A DNA stretch of 64,000 bases, from NCBI GenBank assembly GCA_021800795.1, contig JAJYYO010000007.1, positions 35,757-99,756 on the forward strand. The letters run 5' to 3'. Below, piece after piece: positions 8,387 to 17,731 of this stretch. Position 1 is the stretch's first letter; each line of letters starts with the position of its first letter. A program made the position numbers and the translations under genes. The notes beneath the pieces are model-generated. The model was not told the DNA's origin. It was given only the letters and a program-made list of their open reading frames with translations, and did not search any database. This DNA is from Pseudomonadota bacterium. GTDB lineage: Bacteria > Pseudomonadota > Gammaproteobacteria > Burkholderiales > Gallionellaceae.

Positions 8387-10117
8387 ATGAGCGAGCACAA
8401 GCAATTCTTCCCAAGACAGATCGTTGAGACGGGATGGAACCGCTGGGATTGGGCCTTGTTACCCATGATACTGGCCATACTGGTTCTGTTGGCCTACGGC
8501 GGCGAACAGATGGTACGACCCTACCAGCTGGGTGAAACACTCCCGCTGTCTCTGGCCCCGGAATACCTGCCCTACTACCTGCTGCGCACGACCCTGCGCA
8601 TGTTTATCGCGCTCGGCGCTTCCATCGTATTCAGTTGTATATTTGCAGTTCTGGCAACCAAGTACCGGGCGGCGGAAAAAATTCTGCTGCCCATGCTGGA
8701 CATACTCCAGTCCATCCCGATACTCGGATTTCTGTCCATCACGGTCACGGCCTTCATCGCGCTGTTCCCCGGCAGCCTGCTGGGCGTCGAATGCGCGGCG
8801 ATATTCGCCATCTTTACTTCACAGGCCTGGAACATGGCCTTCAGCGCATATCAGGGCTTTCGTAGCGTACCCGCCGAGCTGAAAGAAGCAGCAAGCGTGT
8901 TCAAACTGTCCGCCTGGCAGCGCTTCTGGCGGCTGGAACTGCCCTTCGCCACGCCCGGACTGCTGTGGAACATGATGATGTCCATGTCGGGCGGCTGGTT
9001 CTTTGTGGTCGCCTCAGAAGCCATTTCCGTCTCCAACCAGAGCATCAAACTGCCCGGCATCGGCTCTTATATCGCGCTGGCCATCGAGCAGCGCAATCTG
9101 CATGCGATAGGCTGGGCGATCTGCGCGATGTTGATAGGCGTGATACTTTACGATCAGCTTTTCTTCAGGCCGCTGCTTGCCTGGGCGGACAAATTCCGCT
9201 TCGAGGAATCCGGCGGCGAAACTGCCCAGAATTCCTGGCTGCTGAACTGGTTGCGCAATACCGAACGCACTCAGGAAATCGCGCTCGCTGCCGGCAGACT
9301 GCTGGAACGCTCGTTCTTGCTGTTCCGTCTCAACTTCGACGGCACCTCGATTCGCGCACAACCCCGGACAAGCTCCGCAACACCGGCGCGTGTCTGGGAC
9401 GCCGTCGTTGCCGCCGTTGTTTTTTATGCCCTGTGGGTACTTGTTCACTTTATCCATAGCGAAGTGGGCTTGAGCGAGGTGGTGCGAGTCTTCGTGCTGG
9501 GGTTTTACACCATGACCCGCGTGATCGTGCTTATTTTTCTGGCGGCCCTCATCTGGATTCCGGTCGGCGTCTGGCTGGGGATGAACCCAAGGCTTGCCGG
9601 ACGCGCGCAGGCGGTCATACAGTTTCTGGCTGCCTTTCCGGCCAATCTGACATTCCCCGTCGCCGTCTTCCTGCTCGTGCGATTCAGTCTCAACCCGGAT
9701 ATCTGGCTCTCCCCCCTGATGATCCTCGGCACGCAGTGGTACATCCTGTTCAATGTGATCGCCGGCGCCTCCACGATACCGACGGAATTGCACTATGCCG
9801 CACAGAATTTCGGGCTGCGCGGTCGGCTCAAGTGGCGGCGCTACCTGCTCCCGGCGATCTTTCCGAGTTTTGTCACGGGCGCCATCACCGCATCGGGCGG
9901 CTCATGGAATGCCAGCATCGTTGCCGAATATGTGACCTGGGGCAACACTACTTTAAAAGCACATGGCATCGGCAGTTACATCGCCGAAATGACTGCCGCC
10001 GGCGACTTCCCGAGGATAGCCTTGGGGATAGGCGTCATGTGCGTGTTTGTCATGGGATTTAACCATTTCGTCTGGCGCAGACTTTACCGTTTGACTGAAA
10101 ATCGTCTGCATTTCTAA
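8387..10117 (+). CDS. Two-domain ABC transporter permease (NitT/TauT-like)
   Basis: Inner-membrane permease of 576 residues that carries two binding-protein-dependent permease domains in one chain: roughly residues 60-265 and 365-570, each with about five or six helices and an EAA-type cytoplasmic loop (AELKEAASVFKLSAWQRFW in the first, YAAQNFGLRGRLKWRRYLLP in the second). A single-chain dimer of this kind pairs with the NitT/TauT-type ATPase encoded next. No substrate-binding protein is nearby, so the substrate (nitrate, sulfonate, bicarbonate or other anion) is unknown. Probably an operon with the ATPase despite a 190-base gap filled by a repeat element. Confidence 0.85.
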   Translation: MSEHKQFFPRQIVETGWNRWDWALLPMILAILVLLAYGGEQMVRPYQLGETLPLSLAPEYLPYYLLRTTLRMFIALGASIVFSCIFAVLATKYRAAEKILLPMLDILQSIPILGFLSITVTAFIALFPGSLLGVECAAIFAIFTSQAWNMAFSAYQGFRSVPAELKEAASVFKLSAWQRFWRLELPFATPGLLWNMMMSMSGGWFFVVASEAISVSNQSIKLPGIGSYIALAIEQRNLHAIGWAICAMLIGVILYDQLFFRPLLAWADKFRFEESGGETAQNSWLLNWLRNTERTQEIALAAGRLLERSFLLFRLNFDGTSIRAQPRTSSATPARVWDAVVAAVVFYALWVLVHFIHSEVGLSEVVRVFVLGFYTMTRVIVLIFLAALIWIPVGVWLGMNPRLAGRAQAVIQFLAAFPANLTFPVAVFLLVRFSLNPDIWLSPLMILGTQWYILFNVIAGASTIPTELHYAAQNFGLRGRLKWRRYLLPAIFPSFVTGAITASGGSWNASIVAEYVTWGNTTLKAHGIGSYIAEMTAAGDFPRIALGIGVMCVFVMGFNHFVWRRLYRLTENRLHF

Positions 10118-10295
10118 CGGGCATGGCAAGCAGCCAACCCAAATAATGTAAAGATTCTCGCAGGCCTGCCTGCCGCAGGCAGGGATATTGCTCATATGGG
10201 TAATAACTCGCAAACTCGCCATGCCCGTTTCCCTCACCCAAACCCTCTCCCGGAGGGCGAGGGAACAAACGAATCGCGACGCGAGTTTCACATTA
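10118..10295 (+). repeat. Composite palindromic repeat element, copy 1
   Basis: About 178 bp between the ABC permease and ATPase genes. From left to right: AACGGGCATGGC left end, the ATTGCTC/GGGTAAT hairpin (module II), a CGCCATG segment, the CCCTCTCCC-GGAG-GGCGAGGG stem (module III), and the right end CGACGCGAGTTTCACATT. A 19-base palindrome at 10165-10183 (CCTGCCTGCC/GCAGGCAGG) interrupts module II; the uninterrupted form is seen at 18839-19007. It is the same element as that copy, which is in reverse orientation. Confidence 0.85.
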
Positions 10296-10307
10296 AGGAC
10301 ACATGCA

Positions 10308-11621
10308 ATGAGCACTCCCATCATCGAACTCAAATCTGTCGGTAAATCCTTCCGTTCTGCGGATGGATCAGCCAGATCCATCCTGGAAAACGTCGATTTC
10401 ACGCTCAACGAAGGAGAGATCGTGGCGTTGCTCGGCAAGTCGGGTTCAGGCAAGTCCACCATGTTGCGCATCATGGCCGGCCTGATCGCAGCCGACAGCG
10501 GCCAGGCGCTTTATCGGGGACTGCCGATTTACGGGCCGGCCAATGGCATCAGCATGGTGTTCCAGTCTTTCGCGCTGTTTCCCTGGCTTACGGTTCAGAA
10601 GAATGTGGAGCTGGGGCTGGAAGCCAAGGGATTGGCCCCCGACGAACGAGTTCAGCGCGCTGAGGCTGCCATCGAAATGATAGGCCTGTCAGGGTTTGAA
10701 GGCGCCTTGCCCCGTGAATTGTCCGGCGGCATGCGTCAGCGGGTAGGCATCGCACGCGCGCTGGTGATGGAACCGGAAATACTGTTGATGGACGAAGCGT
10801 TTTCCGCGCTCGATGTGCTGACCGGGGAGCGCTTGCGCGAAGATATCCTTGAGCTCTGGGAATCCGGGCGTATTCCCACCAAAGCCATCCTCGTCGTTTC
10901 CCACAACATCGAGGAGGCGGTCATGATGGCCGACCGGGTGCTGGTTTTCGCCAGCGATCCCGGGCGGGTACGGGACGAATTGCCTGTCAAGCTTTCACGG
11001 CCCAGGGAAGTGGAAAGCTCTGAAGTCCGCAGCCTGATCGACAAGGTGTACGGGCTGATGACGGCGGGGGCAATGCGCGCAGGACGCTCGACCGACAAGG
11101 GAGGCAAAATGGGGCTGGGCGATCGCTTGCCGGAAGTGGAAATTTCCCGCATGGAGGGCACGCTGGAAATTCTCGCCGACGAACCTTTCAGGGGACGTGC
11201 GGATTTACCCAAGCTTGCCGAAGAAACCGAACTCAGCGACCATGAGTTGCTCGATGTAGCCAGCGCCCTGACTCTGCTGGGCTTTGCGCTGCTCGATCAG
11301 GGCGACATCATACTCACGCCGTTGGGTGCGCAGTATGCACAGGCCGGCAACCCCGAACGCAAAATGATCTTCGGACGACAATTGCTGGAAAATGTACCCC
11401 TGGTGGCCTATATCCGCCACGGTCTGGCTCAAGATCCATCCGGCGACCTGCATGAGGATCTGTTTCTCAGGCTGCTGCGCTTCACCCTGAACGAGGCGGA
11501 CACCTTGTCCGTTTTGCGCGTCGCCATCGAATGGGGGCGTTATGGCGATCTGTTCGAATACAACTTCAATACCGGCATCCTTAACATGCCGAAAGACGAA
11601 GAGACGAGCGCAGAGCGTTAA
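10308..11621 (+). CDS. ABC transporter ATPase with C-terminal AAA-associated domain
   Basis: ATP-hydrolysing subunit of a NitT/TauT-type importer, 437 residues. The ABC domain (residues 1-250) has Walker [10 protein letters not shown], the Q-loop, signature LSGGMRQR, Walker [13 protein letters not shown] and the switch His. After it comes a ~150-residue extension ([18 protein letters not shown] onward) matching the ABC-associated C-terminal domain PF09821, thought to be regulatory. The start [15 protein letters not shown] is chosen for homology and an upstream AAGGAC; the upstream in-frame stretch is repeat DNA. Works with the permease ending at 10117. Confidence 0.9.
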   Translation: MSTPIIELKSVGKSFRSADGSARSILENVDFTLNEGEIVALLGKSGSGKSTMLRIMAGLIAADSGQALYRGLPIYGPANGISMVFQSFALFPWLTVQKNVELGLEAKGLAPDERVQRAEAAIEMIGLSGFEGALPRELSGGMRQRVGIARALVMEPEILLMDEAFSALDVLTGERLREDILELWESGRIPTKAILVVSHNIEEAVMMADRVLVFASDPGRVRDELPVKLSRPREVESSEVRSLIDKVYGLMTAGAMRAGRSTDKGGKMGLGDRLPEVEISRMEGTLEILADEPFRGRADLPKLAEETELSDHELLDVASALTLLGFALLDQGDIILTPLGAQYAQAGNPERKMIFGRQLLENVPLVAYIRHGLAQDPSGDLHEDLFLRLLRFTLNEADTLSVLRVAIEWGRYGDLFEYNFNTGILNMPKDEETSAER

Positions 11622-11690
11622 TCCCTGTCCGATCGTCACGGCCCGGCGGTTTTTTTATTCCAATTTCAAATAAAAATCGGTCGCGACTGC

Positions 11691-12287
11691 TTAATACCTG
11701 CCGACGAAACGCATATATGCCTGTATGGCTGCATACACCAGCAGCACCACAGCCAGACTGGACAGAAACCCCGCCAGCACATCCGCCGGAAAATGTGCGC
11801 CGAGACTGACTCTGGAAATACCGACCCACAGCACAAAGCATATTCCTGCCGCGCGCGCGTATCGGTTGAAAACCGGCCACAGGCTGGCTACACACAGCAT
11901 GGCAAACGACGAGTGGCCGCTCGGCAGGCTGTGATGGTATTCCGCTGCGCCGATAATATGCAGGGAGTCCGGAGGCAATGCCAGTGGCGGACGCGGAAAG
12001 TCAAACAGCGGTTTGAGTGTTCCGATCAACAGCCCGTCCAGCCAGTAAGCGATGCAGAATACCGTTATGACTGACATCCAGCGAACGGCCTGATAACTCG
12101 CCGGATTTTTAACGACAGCTGACAGTGCAACCAGTGTCGCCAGCCCAAGGTAGAACGGAAAAAGTGCATGCTCACCCAGTTCGGTCCCCAGCAGCATAAA
12201 TTTATCAAGATATTCGAAACGAACATTGTTGATGACGTGAAACAGCCAGACGTTGACGCCGCCCCAGTCATACAGAATTTCTTTCAT
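11691..12287 (-). CDS. PAP2-family membrane phosphatase
   Basis: Integral membrane phosphatase of 198 residues with about five helices. The three acid-phosphatase motifs are visible: KPLFDFPRP (motif C1), SLPSGHSSFA (C2, catalytic-stabilising His) and SRVSLGAHFPADVLAG (C3 with nucleophilic His). Likely acts on undecaprenyl pyrophosphate or phosphatidate at the periplasmic face; the exact lipid is unknown. Start at MKEILYDWGG with AGGG upstream. It follows the DUF4337 gene by 10 bases and is probably co-transcribed with it. Confidence 0.85.
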   Translation of the reverse strand: MKEILYDWGGVNVWLFHVINNVRFEYLDKFMLLGTELGEHALFPFYLGLATLVALSAVVKNPASYQAVRWMSVITVFCIAYWLDGLLIGTLKPLFDFPRPPLALPPDSLHIIGAAEYHHSLPSGHSSFAMLCVASLWPVFNRYARAAGICFVLWVGISRVSLGAHFPADVLAGFLSSLAVVLLVYAAIQAYMRFVGRY

Positions 12288-12297
12288 GTGTGTCGCC

Positions 12298-12867
12298 CTA
12301 TGCAAAAAAGGCCGACACCCACATGACGACGCCACCGGCTGCCGCTATCCCTGCCACGAGAAACAACCAATTTTTGCGGGTCAGTACCGTGATGGAAGCC
12401 AGCGAAATGGCAATCTGGATCAGCGTCATCGCCTGCGCCAGCTTGTGGTGCGGGTGCAGCATTTCTTCGCTCTCTCTGTTGGCTTTTTCCGACTCGGCCT
12501 CCAGCGCTTCAGCCTTGAGTTTGATTTCCTTCTTTTCAGCCTCGTACTTCTCGATCTTGCCGCTGTAATAGCCACGCTTCTGCTCGGAAGACAAATCGGC
12601 GGCAAGCTCCATCAAATGCCCCTTGCTGCTCTTGGACTGATAAAAATTCCACTGATCGGAAGCCTGTGCTTTTTTAAGAACCGCCTCATTCTTGAACAGC
12701 ATGGCCTGATTTTGCGTGTCACCGCCCTGATAACTGATGATCGCGCCTATCGACGCCAGAATCGCGGTAAAAATCGCCACCTGCCCTGCGAGGCTGTCAC
12801 CGCTCTGAGCATGATGCTCGACTTCGTGATCATGTGCACCGTGAACATGGAAACCGTCTTCAGACAT
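12298..12867 (-). CDS. DUF4337-like membrane protein
   Basis: A 189-residue protein with a His-rich N-terminus (HVHGAHDHEVEHHAQ), one membrane helix (VAIFTAILASIGAIISY), a long charged helical middle (EKYEAEKKEIKLKAEALEAE, likely coiled coil) and two C-terminal helices (MTLIQIAISLASITVLT, WLFLVAGIAAAGGVVMWV). The layout matches DUF4337 proteins, whose function is unknown. AAGGAG eleven bases upstream fixes the start. The His-rich head could bind metal; that is only a guess. Confidence 0.7.
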   Translation of the reverse strand: MSEDGFHVHGAHDHEVEHHAQSGDSLAGQVAIFTAILASIGAIISYQGGDTQNQAMLFKNEAVLKKAQASDQWNFYQSKSSKGHLMELAADLSSEQKRGYYSGKIEKYEAEKKEIKLKAEALEAESEKANRESEEMLHPHHKLAQAMTLIQIAISLASITVLTRKNWLFLVAGIAAAGGVVMWVSAFFA

Positions 12868-13055
12868 TTTTGCTACTCCTTAAAAATGATAAAACTGGCG
12901 CTTTTCAGCATCGCTGAATGACCGGCAAGTAAAACAACAAACTTCATTTTATTGGTTTTATATGAAACGCAGTGGGTAATGTGAAAACTTCAAAGTAAAT
13001 AGTACGATGAATTATGTACGTTCCATATCACCCTCAGCCCCTGTGCGCCGCCGAA

Positions 13056-13330
13056 GATAGCCAACAAACAGCGGTGCAGTTGGGCGAGGACTGTCTGAGC
13101 ACGTGGCCGCGCAGCGGATCGTGCGAGTTCCGCAGCTCCGCTGTTTGTTGACTATCAAGGGTACGCCGCCTGTCTGATAGCAGACAGGCAGGCGCGGCAA
13201 ACCGGGGTCGCCTTCTTTTTAGTTACTTTTTCTTGGCGACTCAAGAAAACAACGTTTAGGCACGACAAAAAACAAAAGTAAATATAATCGCTGCCAAAAA
13301 GTAACTAGCCGCCGGGCTACCCCCGGCAGA
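13056..13330 (+). repeat. Non-coding inverted-repeat element(s) between DUF4337 and xth
   Basis: Two nested structures fill most of the 500-base gap. First, arms GATAGCCAACAAACAGCGG (13056-13074) and CCGCTGTTTGTTGACTATC (13138-13156) are inverted copies with one mismatch around a 63-base loop. Second, TAGTTACTTTTT (13219-) and AAAAAGTAACTA (to about 13307) are 12-base inverted ends, followed by a GCCGGGGG-type stem (CCGCCGGGCTACCCCCGGC). No open frame of note. It looks like a small non-autonomous element or composite; I recall similar sequences in other proteobacteria but cannot confirm. Confidence 0.6.
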
Positions 13331-13376
13331 AGTAAGAAATTGCGAGAGCACCCACTGCAAATCACATAGAGCCATT

Positions 13377-14147
13377 TTATTTATTTCGGTAATCGATCGT
13401 CAGCGGCGCATGATCGGAAAAGCGCTGTTCCTTGTAAATCTCGGCAGTTTGCGCGCGCAGCGCCAGACCGGGCGTGGCAATCTGATAATCGATGCGCCAA
13501 CCGACATTCTTCGCCCAGGCCTGCCCGCGATTCGACCACCAGGTATAGGCTTCCAGCTCCGGATGCACCGCCCTGAACACATCGACAAAACCGACTTCAT
13601 CAAACAGTTCGGTCAGCCAGGCGCGCTCTTCAGGCAAAAATCCCGAGTTCTTCTTATTGCCGCGCCAGTTTTTCAGATCGATCTCCTTATGCGCAATATT
13701 CCAGTCGCCGCAGATCACCACCTCGCGGCCGCTGGCGCGCAGCTCCTTGAGATGCGGTAAAAACGCCCCCATAAATTTGAACTTGACGGCCTGCCGCTCC
13801 TCTCCGCTGGAACCGGATGGCAAATACAGCGAAACCACACTGAAATCTGCAAAATCCGCACATAGATAGCGACCCTCGGCATCAAACTCAGCTATACCCA
13901 GCCCCGCGATGACCTGCTGCGGCGTCTGGCGGCAATAAATGCCGACCCCGCTGTAGCCTTTTTTTTCCGCATAATGAAAATAGCCGTGATAGCCATCCGG
14001 CCGCAACATCTGCTCTGTCATGTCCGCAGCCTGCGCCTTGAGCTCCTGCAAACAAATCACGTCGGCGTTCTGCCGTGCCAGCCATTCATAAAAACCTTTG
14101 CCGGCGGCGGAACGGATACCATTCAAATTGACAGAGATGATGCGCAT
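13377..14147 (-). CDS. xthA: Exodeoxyribonuclease III
   Basis: AP endonuclease and 3'-5' exonuclease of base-excision repair; EEP-fold, Mg-dependent. The 256-residue protein begins MRIISVNLNGIRSA (first metal-site Asn), followed by CLQELKA (catalytic Glu), YSGVGIY, GDWNIAHKEIDLKN (catalytic Asp/Asn) and ends with WRIDYQIATPGL and FSDHAPLTIDY (Asp-His pair). Start chosen at MRIIS with GGAAG six bases upstream rather than four codons earlier. Length agrees with the XthA family. Stands alone, divergent from pyrE. Confidence 0.95.
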   Translation of the reverse strand: MRIISVNLNGIRSAAGKGFYEWLARQNADVICLQELKAQAADMTEQMLRPDGYHGYFHYAEKKGYSGVGIYCRQTPQQVIAGLGIAEFDAEGRYLCADFADFSVVSLYLPSGSSGEERQAVKFKFMGAFLPHLKELRASGREVVICGDWNIAHKEIDLKNWRGNKKNSGFLPEERAWLTELFDEVGFVDVFRAVHPELEAYTWWSNRGQAWAKNVGWRIDYQIATPGLALRAQTAEIYKEQRFSDHAPLTIDYRNK

Positions 14148-14213
14148 GAAAACTTCCAATGATTAAGAGCGCACGATTATAATGTTTCTGACCAACATAT
14201 CCCACATTCAACC

Positions 14214-14867
14214 ATGTTCAATTTCAGACAAGATTTCATCCGCTTTGCCGTAGAGCGTAAAGTATTGCGCTTCGGTGAATTTCAAACCAAGGCAGGGCGC
14301 TTATCCCCCTATTTTTTCAACGCCGGCTTGTTCAACGACGGCGATTCATTGCGCAATTTATCGCAATTTTACGCACAAGCCATTTTGACCGCCGAACTCC
14401 CCTTTGACATGTTGTTTGGCCCCGCCTACAAAGGCATCCCGCTGGCTGCGGGTACTGCCATCGCACTGGCCGAGCAGGGCCGCAATGCGCCCTATTGCTA
14501 CAACCGCAAGGAAGCCAAGGATCACGGCGAAGGCGGCAGCACGGTAGGCGCCAAGCTTGCGGGCCGTGTTCTGATCATAGACGACGTCATTTCTGCCGGC
14601 ACATCTGTCAGGGAATCCATAGAGCTGATACGCGCCGAAGGGGCAGAACCCTGTGGTGTCGTGATTGCGCTGGATCGCATGGAGCGTGGACTGGGCGATT
14701 TGTCTGCGGTGCAGGAAGTCAGGGAAAGCTATGGCCTTCCGGTCATTGCGATTGCCACACTGAATGACCTGCTCGACTATTTACAGGGTGAGGCTGAAAT
14801 GATTGAGAATTTAAACGCGGTGCAGGCATATCGCGATCTTTTTGGAGTGGAATATGAGCATGTTTAA
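14214..14867 (+). CDS. pyrE: Orotate phosphoribosyltransferase
   Basis: Pyrimidine biosynthesis: joins orotate to PRPP to make OMP. 217 residues, normal length. Key features: [19 protein letters not shown] at the N-terminus, [14 protein letters not shown], the flexible loop [12 protein letters not shown], and the PRPP-binding motif [13 protein letters not shown] around residues 120-132. Divergent from xthA, an arrangement common in proteobacteria. Its last 14 bases overlap the next gene. Confidence 0.96.
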   Translation: MFNFRQDFIRFAVERKVLRFGEFQTKAGRLSPYFFNAGLFNDGDSLRNLSQFYAQAILTAELPFDMLFGPAYKGIPLAAGTAIALAEQGRNAPYCYNRKEAKDHGEGGSTVGAKLAGRVLIIDDVISAGTSVRESIELIRAEGAEPCGVVIALDRMERGLGDLSAVQEVRESYGLPVIAIATLNDLLDYLQGEAEMIENLNAVQAYRDLFGVEYEHV

Positions 14868-15462
14868 ATTACTGATCGTGCTTTTTGCCGGCATCGCCTT
14901 CAGTCTGCCTGTTTCGGCAAAAATGTACAAATGGGTGGATGACAAGGGAATCACGCACTATGGTGAAACCATACCGCCTGAATATGCCGACAAGGACAGA
15001 CAGATATTGAACAAATCCGGTGTAATCATCAAGACCCAGGACATATTGACGCCGGACGAACGGCGCGCCAAAGAGGCTGAGGATGCCAAAATCAATGCGG
15101 AGAAGACCAGCGCAAGGGATCAGAAGCTGCATGACAAATCGCTGACCGATACCTATAGCAACGTAAATGAAATCGAGCTGTCACGCAGCCGCAGCCTTCA
15201 GCAGGTCGATACACGAATCAACAGTATCAATTCACAACTCAAAATGGCCAATAACAATCTTTCGGGCTTGCAAAAGGAAGCGGCTGCCTCGGGCAAAACC
15301 GGCAAAAAAGTCCCGCAATCCCTGCTGGACGAAATCAAGGATGCGCAGGATCGCGTAAAGAACCTGCAACAGGATCTGGATAAATACAAGGCTGAAAAGC
15401 AGGCCGTCGAAACGCGCTACGATGCGGATAAGGCGCGTTACAAGGAATTGACCGGAAAATAG
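14854..15462 (+). CDS. DUF4124-domain exported coiled-coil protein
   Basis: A 202-residue exported protein. Signal peptide [22 protein letters not shown], then the DUF4124 module [25 protein letters not shown], then about 140 residues of highly charged helix ([12 protein letters not shown] to YKELTGK) likely coiled coil. Start chosen at the ATG with GGAG nine bases upstream, overlapping the end of pyrE, so translational coupling is possible. It is a longer paralogue of the gene at 4378. Function unknown; possibly envelope-associated. Confidence 0.82.
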   Translation: MSMFKLLIVLFAGIAFSLPVSAKMYKWVDDKGITHYGETIPPEYADKDRQILNKSGVIIKTQDILTPDERRAKEAEDAKINAEKTSARDQKLHDKSLTDTYSNVNEIELSRSRSLQQVDTRINSINSQLKMANNNLSGLQKEAAASGKTGKKVPQSLLDEIKDAQDRVKNLQQDLDKYKAEKQAVETRYDADKARYKELTGK

Positions 15463-15497
15463 CACACCAACCAGAGGCCGATTAACTCGTCAATCTT

Positions 15498-16220
15498 TTA
15501 AAGGGGTTCGAACTGATCGGTATTAGTGTTGTATCCCAGCAATTGGCCCTGTTTGATGTCAAAATACCAGCCATGTATCCTGAGCGTGTGATCCGCTATA
15601 CGCTCGGTAATCCACGGGTAGGTGAGCAAATTTTTCAACGACACAAGAATTGCGCGCTGCTCGCAAGCCTGTCTGCGTACCTCGATACTGGCGCCGGCAA
15701 AGTCACGCTCCACACTCAACCGCGCCGAATCAACCAGCTTCATCCAGTCATCTATGAAAGAATCCGGATCGGATTCTCTCGCTGTCTGCAACAAGGTCTG
15801 TATCCCGCCGCAGTACTGATGCCCCAATATCACAACATGCTCCACACCCAAATTGCATACACCATATTCGATTGCCGCAGTAGTCCCGTGGTGACCGATG
15901 CGCGCCTCGTTGGGCGGGACGATATTCGCCACATTGCGGACCACAAACAACTCGCCCGGTGCACAATTGAAAATGATGGCGGGATCCACCCTTGAGTCGC
16001 AACATCCCACGATCAGAAATTTCGGTTTCTGGCCTTCCGAAAACAGACGAGCATACTCGATGTCATTGCTTGGAAAATGACTATCGCGAAATCGCAAAAA
16101 ACCTTCGATCAGCGGTTGCGGCCAACTCACATGATGCACTGCGGCCTGGTCTGACCGGGCGGATTTATCCGCAGCCAATTCGCCCTGTACCGACTCGAAA
16201 ACCTTCGACCGCTTCTTCAT
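15498..16220 (-). CDS. can: Beta-class carbonic anhydrase
   Basis: Zinc enzyme interconverting CO2 and bicarbonate in the cytoplasm. 240 residues. Zinc ligands and catalytic dyad are visible: CCDSRVDP (Cys plus Asp-Arg) and GHQYCGG (His and Cys), with [14 protein letters not shown] between them; all beta-class essentials are present. The first ~25 residues are an extension beyond the usual Can start. The start codon overlaps the purC stop by four bases (ATGA), so translation is probably coupled to purC. In this autotroph it could supply bicarbonate or CO2 to purine synthesis and to RuBisCO. Confidence 0.94.
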   Translation of the reverse strand: MKKRSKVFESVQGELAADKSARSDQAAVHHVSWPQPLIEGFLRFRDSHFPSNDIEYARLFSEGQKPKFLIVGCCDSRVDPAIIFNCAPGELFVVRNVANIVPPNEARIGHHGTTAAIEYGVCNLGVEHVVILGHQYCGGIQTLLQTARESDPDSFIDDWMKLVDSARLSVERDFAGASIEVRRQACEQRAILVSLKNLLTYPWITERIADHTLRIHGWYFDIKQGQLLGYNTNTDQFEPL

Positions 16221-17101
16221 TCGGCAGTCAGGCGTTGCAGTGCTTCACGATATTTATCGGCCGTCTTTTGCAGCACCTCCTGCGGAATACGGGGCGCCGG
16301 CGCCTGTTTGTCCCAGCCTGATGCTTCCAGCCAGTCGCGCACGAACTGCTTGTCGAAACTGGGCGGGTTGCATCCCACCTGATATGATTCGGCAGGCCAG
16401 AAGCGGGAAGAGTCCGGCGTCAGCGCTTCATCGATCAAATACAGGCGGCCCTCATCGTCCACGCCGAATTCAAATTTCGTGTCAGCGATGATGATGCCCT
16501 TGGTTGCCGCAAAATTTGCGGCCTCTACATACAACGCAATCGCCGCGTCGCGCACTTCGGCAGCCCGTGATTCACCCAACAATTCAACGGCTTCCTGATA
16601 GGAAATATTCTCATCGTGATCGCCCGCCGCGGCTTTGGTTGAAGGCGTGAACAGCGGCTGCGGCAGTTTTTCTGCCTCGCGCAAGCCGGGCGGCAGACTG
16701 ATGCCACATACCGCGCCGGTCTTTTGATAATCCTTCCATCCCGATCCCACCAGATAGCCGCGCACGATCGCCTCGATCGGCAGCGGCTTGAGTTTCCGGG
16801 TGACAAAGGCGCGATTATGCACCTGCGCCTGTTCCTGCTCGCCGCTTACCACCGATTCTGGCGCAATACCGGAGAGATGATTGGCAATGACATGCCGCAA
16901 CTTTTCGAACCAGAAATTCGACAAGGCCGTGAGCACTTCGCCCTTGCCCGGAATCGGGTCGGGCAAAATCACATCGAACGCCGACAGCCGGTCGGTCTGC
17001 ACGATCAACAGATGTTGCGCATCGACTTCATACAGATCGCGCACCTTGCCGCGGTGCAGCAATGGCAAACTGGTTATTTTGGATTCGTGCAATGCAGACA
17101 T
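16217..17101 (-). CDS. purC: SAICAR synthase
   Basis: Purine synthesis: ligates aspartate to CAIR with ATP. 294 residues, the longer variant (about 290-305). Motifs: [21 protein letters not shown] at the N-terminus, [18 protein letters not shown], the nucleotide region and [26 protein letters not shown] and [14 protein letters not shown]. Start with GGAA upstream. purE lies 35 bases upstream and can overlaps downstream, giving a compact purE-purC-can unit. purK is not present in this window. Confidence 0.95.
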   Translation of the reverse strand: MSALHESKITSLPLLHRGKVRDLYEVDAQHLLIVQTDRLSAFDVILPDPIPGKGEVLTALSNFWFEKLRHVIANHLSGIAPESVVSGEQEQAQVHNRAFVTRKLKPLPIEAIVRGYLVGSGWKDYQKTGAVCGISLPPGLREAEKLPQPLFTPSTKAAAGDHDENISYQEAVELLGESRAAEVRDAAIALYVEAANFAATKGIIIADTKFEFGVDDEGRLYLIDEALTPDSSRFWPAESYQVGCNPPSFDKQFVRDWLEASGWDKQAPAPRIPQEVLQKTADKYREALQRLTAE

Positions 17102-17136
17102 GATGATTCCTTAACAAGTAAATTATCGGTTGATAA

Positions 17137-17631
17137 TCAAGGTAATACCGGCAATACGGTCTCGGCTATCATTACCGCCTGCTTTTTACGATATTCCGTC
17201 AATCGCTGTGCAAGCGCCGCGTCGCTCATGGCCAGCATGGCGATGGCGAACAGCCCGGCATTCGCCGCCCCCGCCTCGCCGATCGCAAAGGTCGCAACGG
17301 GTATGCCTTTGGGCATTTGCACGGTGGACAACAGCGAATCCATGCCTTTGAGATACCTGGACGGAACCGGCACGCCCAGCACCGGCAACGTAGTCTTTCC
17401 GGCGATTACACCGGCCAGATGGGCCGCACCGCCCGCACCTGCGATGAAGCATTGCACCCCCTGCGCGCTGACATCCGCAATGTAATCGAACAGCAAATCG
17501 GGAGAGCGATGCGCTGAAATGACACGCGCATCGTAAGCCACATCAAAATCTTTCAGCTGGCGTGCAGCCTGACTCATGATCTCCCAGTCATTGCTGCTGC
17601 CCATGATAATGGAGACTAAAGGTTTACTCAT
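17137..17631 (-). CDS. purE: N5-carboxyaminoimidazole ribonucleotide mutase
   Basis: Class I PurE: converts N5-CAIR to CAIR. 164 residues. The active-site segments MGSSNDWEIM, the conserved SAHRSPD loop (catalytic His) and GAGGAAHLAGVIAG plus LGVPVPS are all present. GGAA eight bases before the ATG supports the start. First gene of the purE-purC-can unit. Confidence 0.95.
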   Translation of the reverse strand: MSKPLVSIIMGSSNDWEIMSQAARQLKDFDVAYDARVISAHRSPDLLFDYIADVSAQGVQCFIAGAGGAAHLAGVIAGKTTLPVLGVPVPSRYLKGMDSLLSTVQMPKGIPVATFAIGEAGAANAGLFAIAMLAMSDAALAQRLTEYRKKQAVMIAETVLPVLP

Positions 17632-17655
17632 GTGATTTCCTAAATTCCAGACGCA

Positions 17656-17714
17656 GCAAAGCTCCGAGCAGGGAGCTTTGCAAAATAATCAGCACCCCGC
17701 CGCAAGCGGCGGGG
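17656..17714 (-). terminator. Two hairpins downstream of fbp
   Basis: On the minus strand after fbp come a CCCCGCCGC/GCGGCGGGG hairpin (17695-17714) and then GCAAAGCTCC/GGAGCTTTGC (17656-17681). The first is followed by a mixed rather than clean T-run (ATTATTTT). They may end the fbp transcript before purE. Confidence 0.5.
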
Positions 17715-17731
17715 AATTTGACTTAGAGAAA

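Noticed and set aside
10188..10307. 40-codon N-terminal extension of the ABC ATPase
   Set aside because: Encoded by the composite repeat; the ABC domain begins directly after the ATG at 10308.
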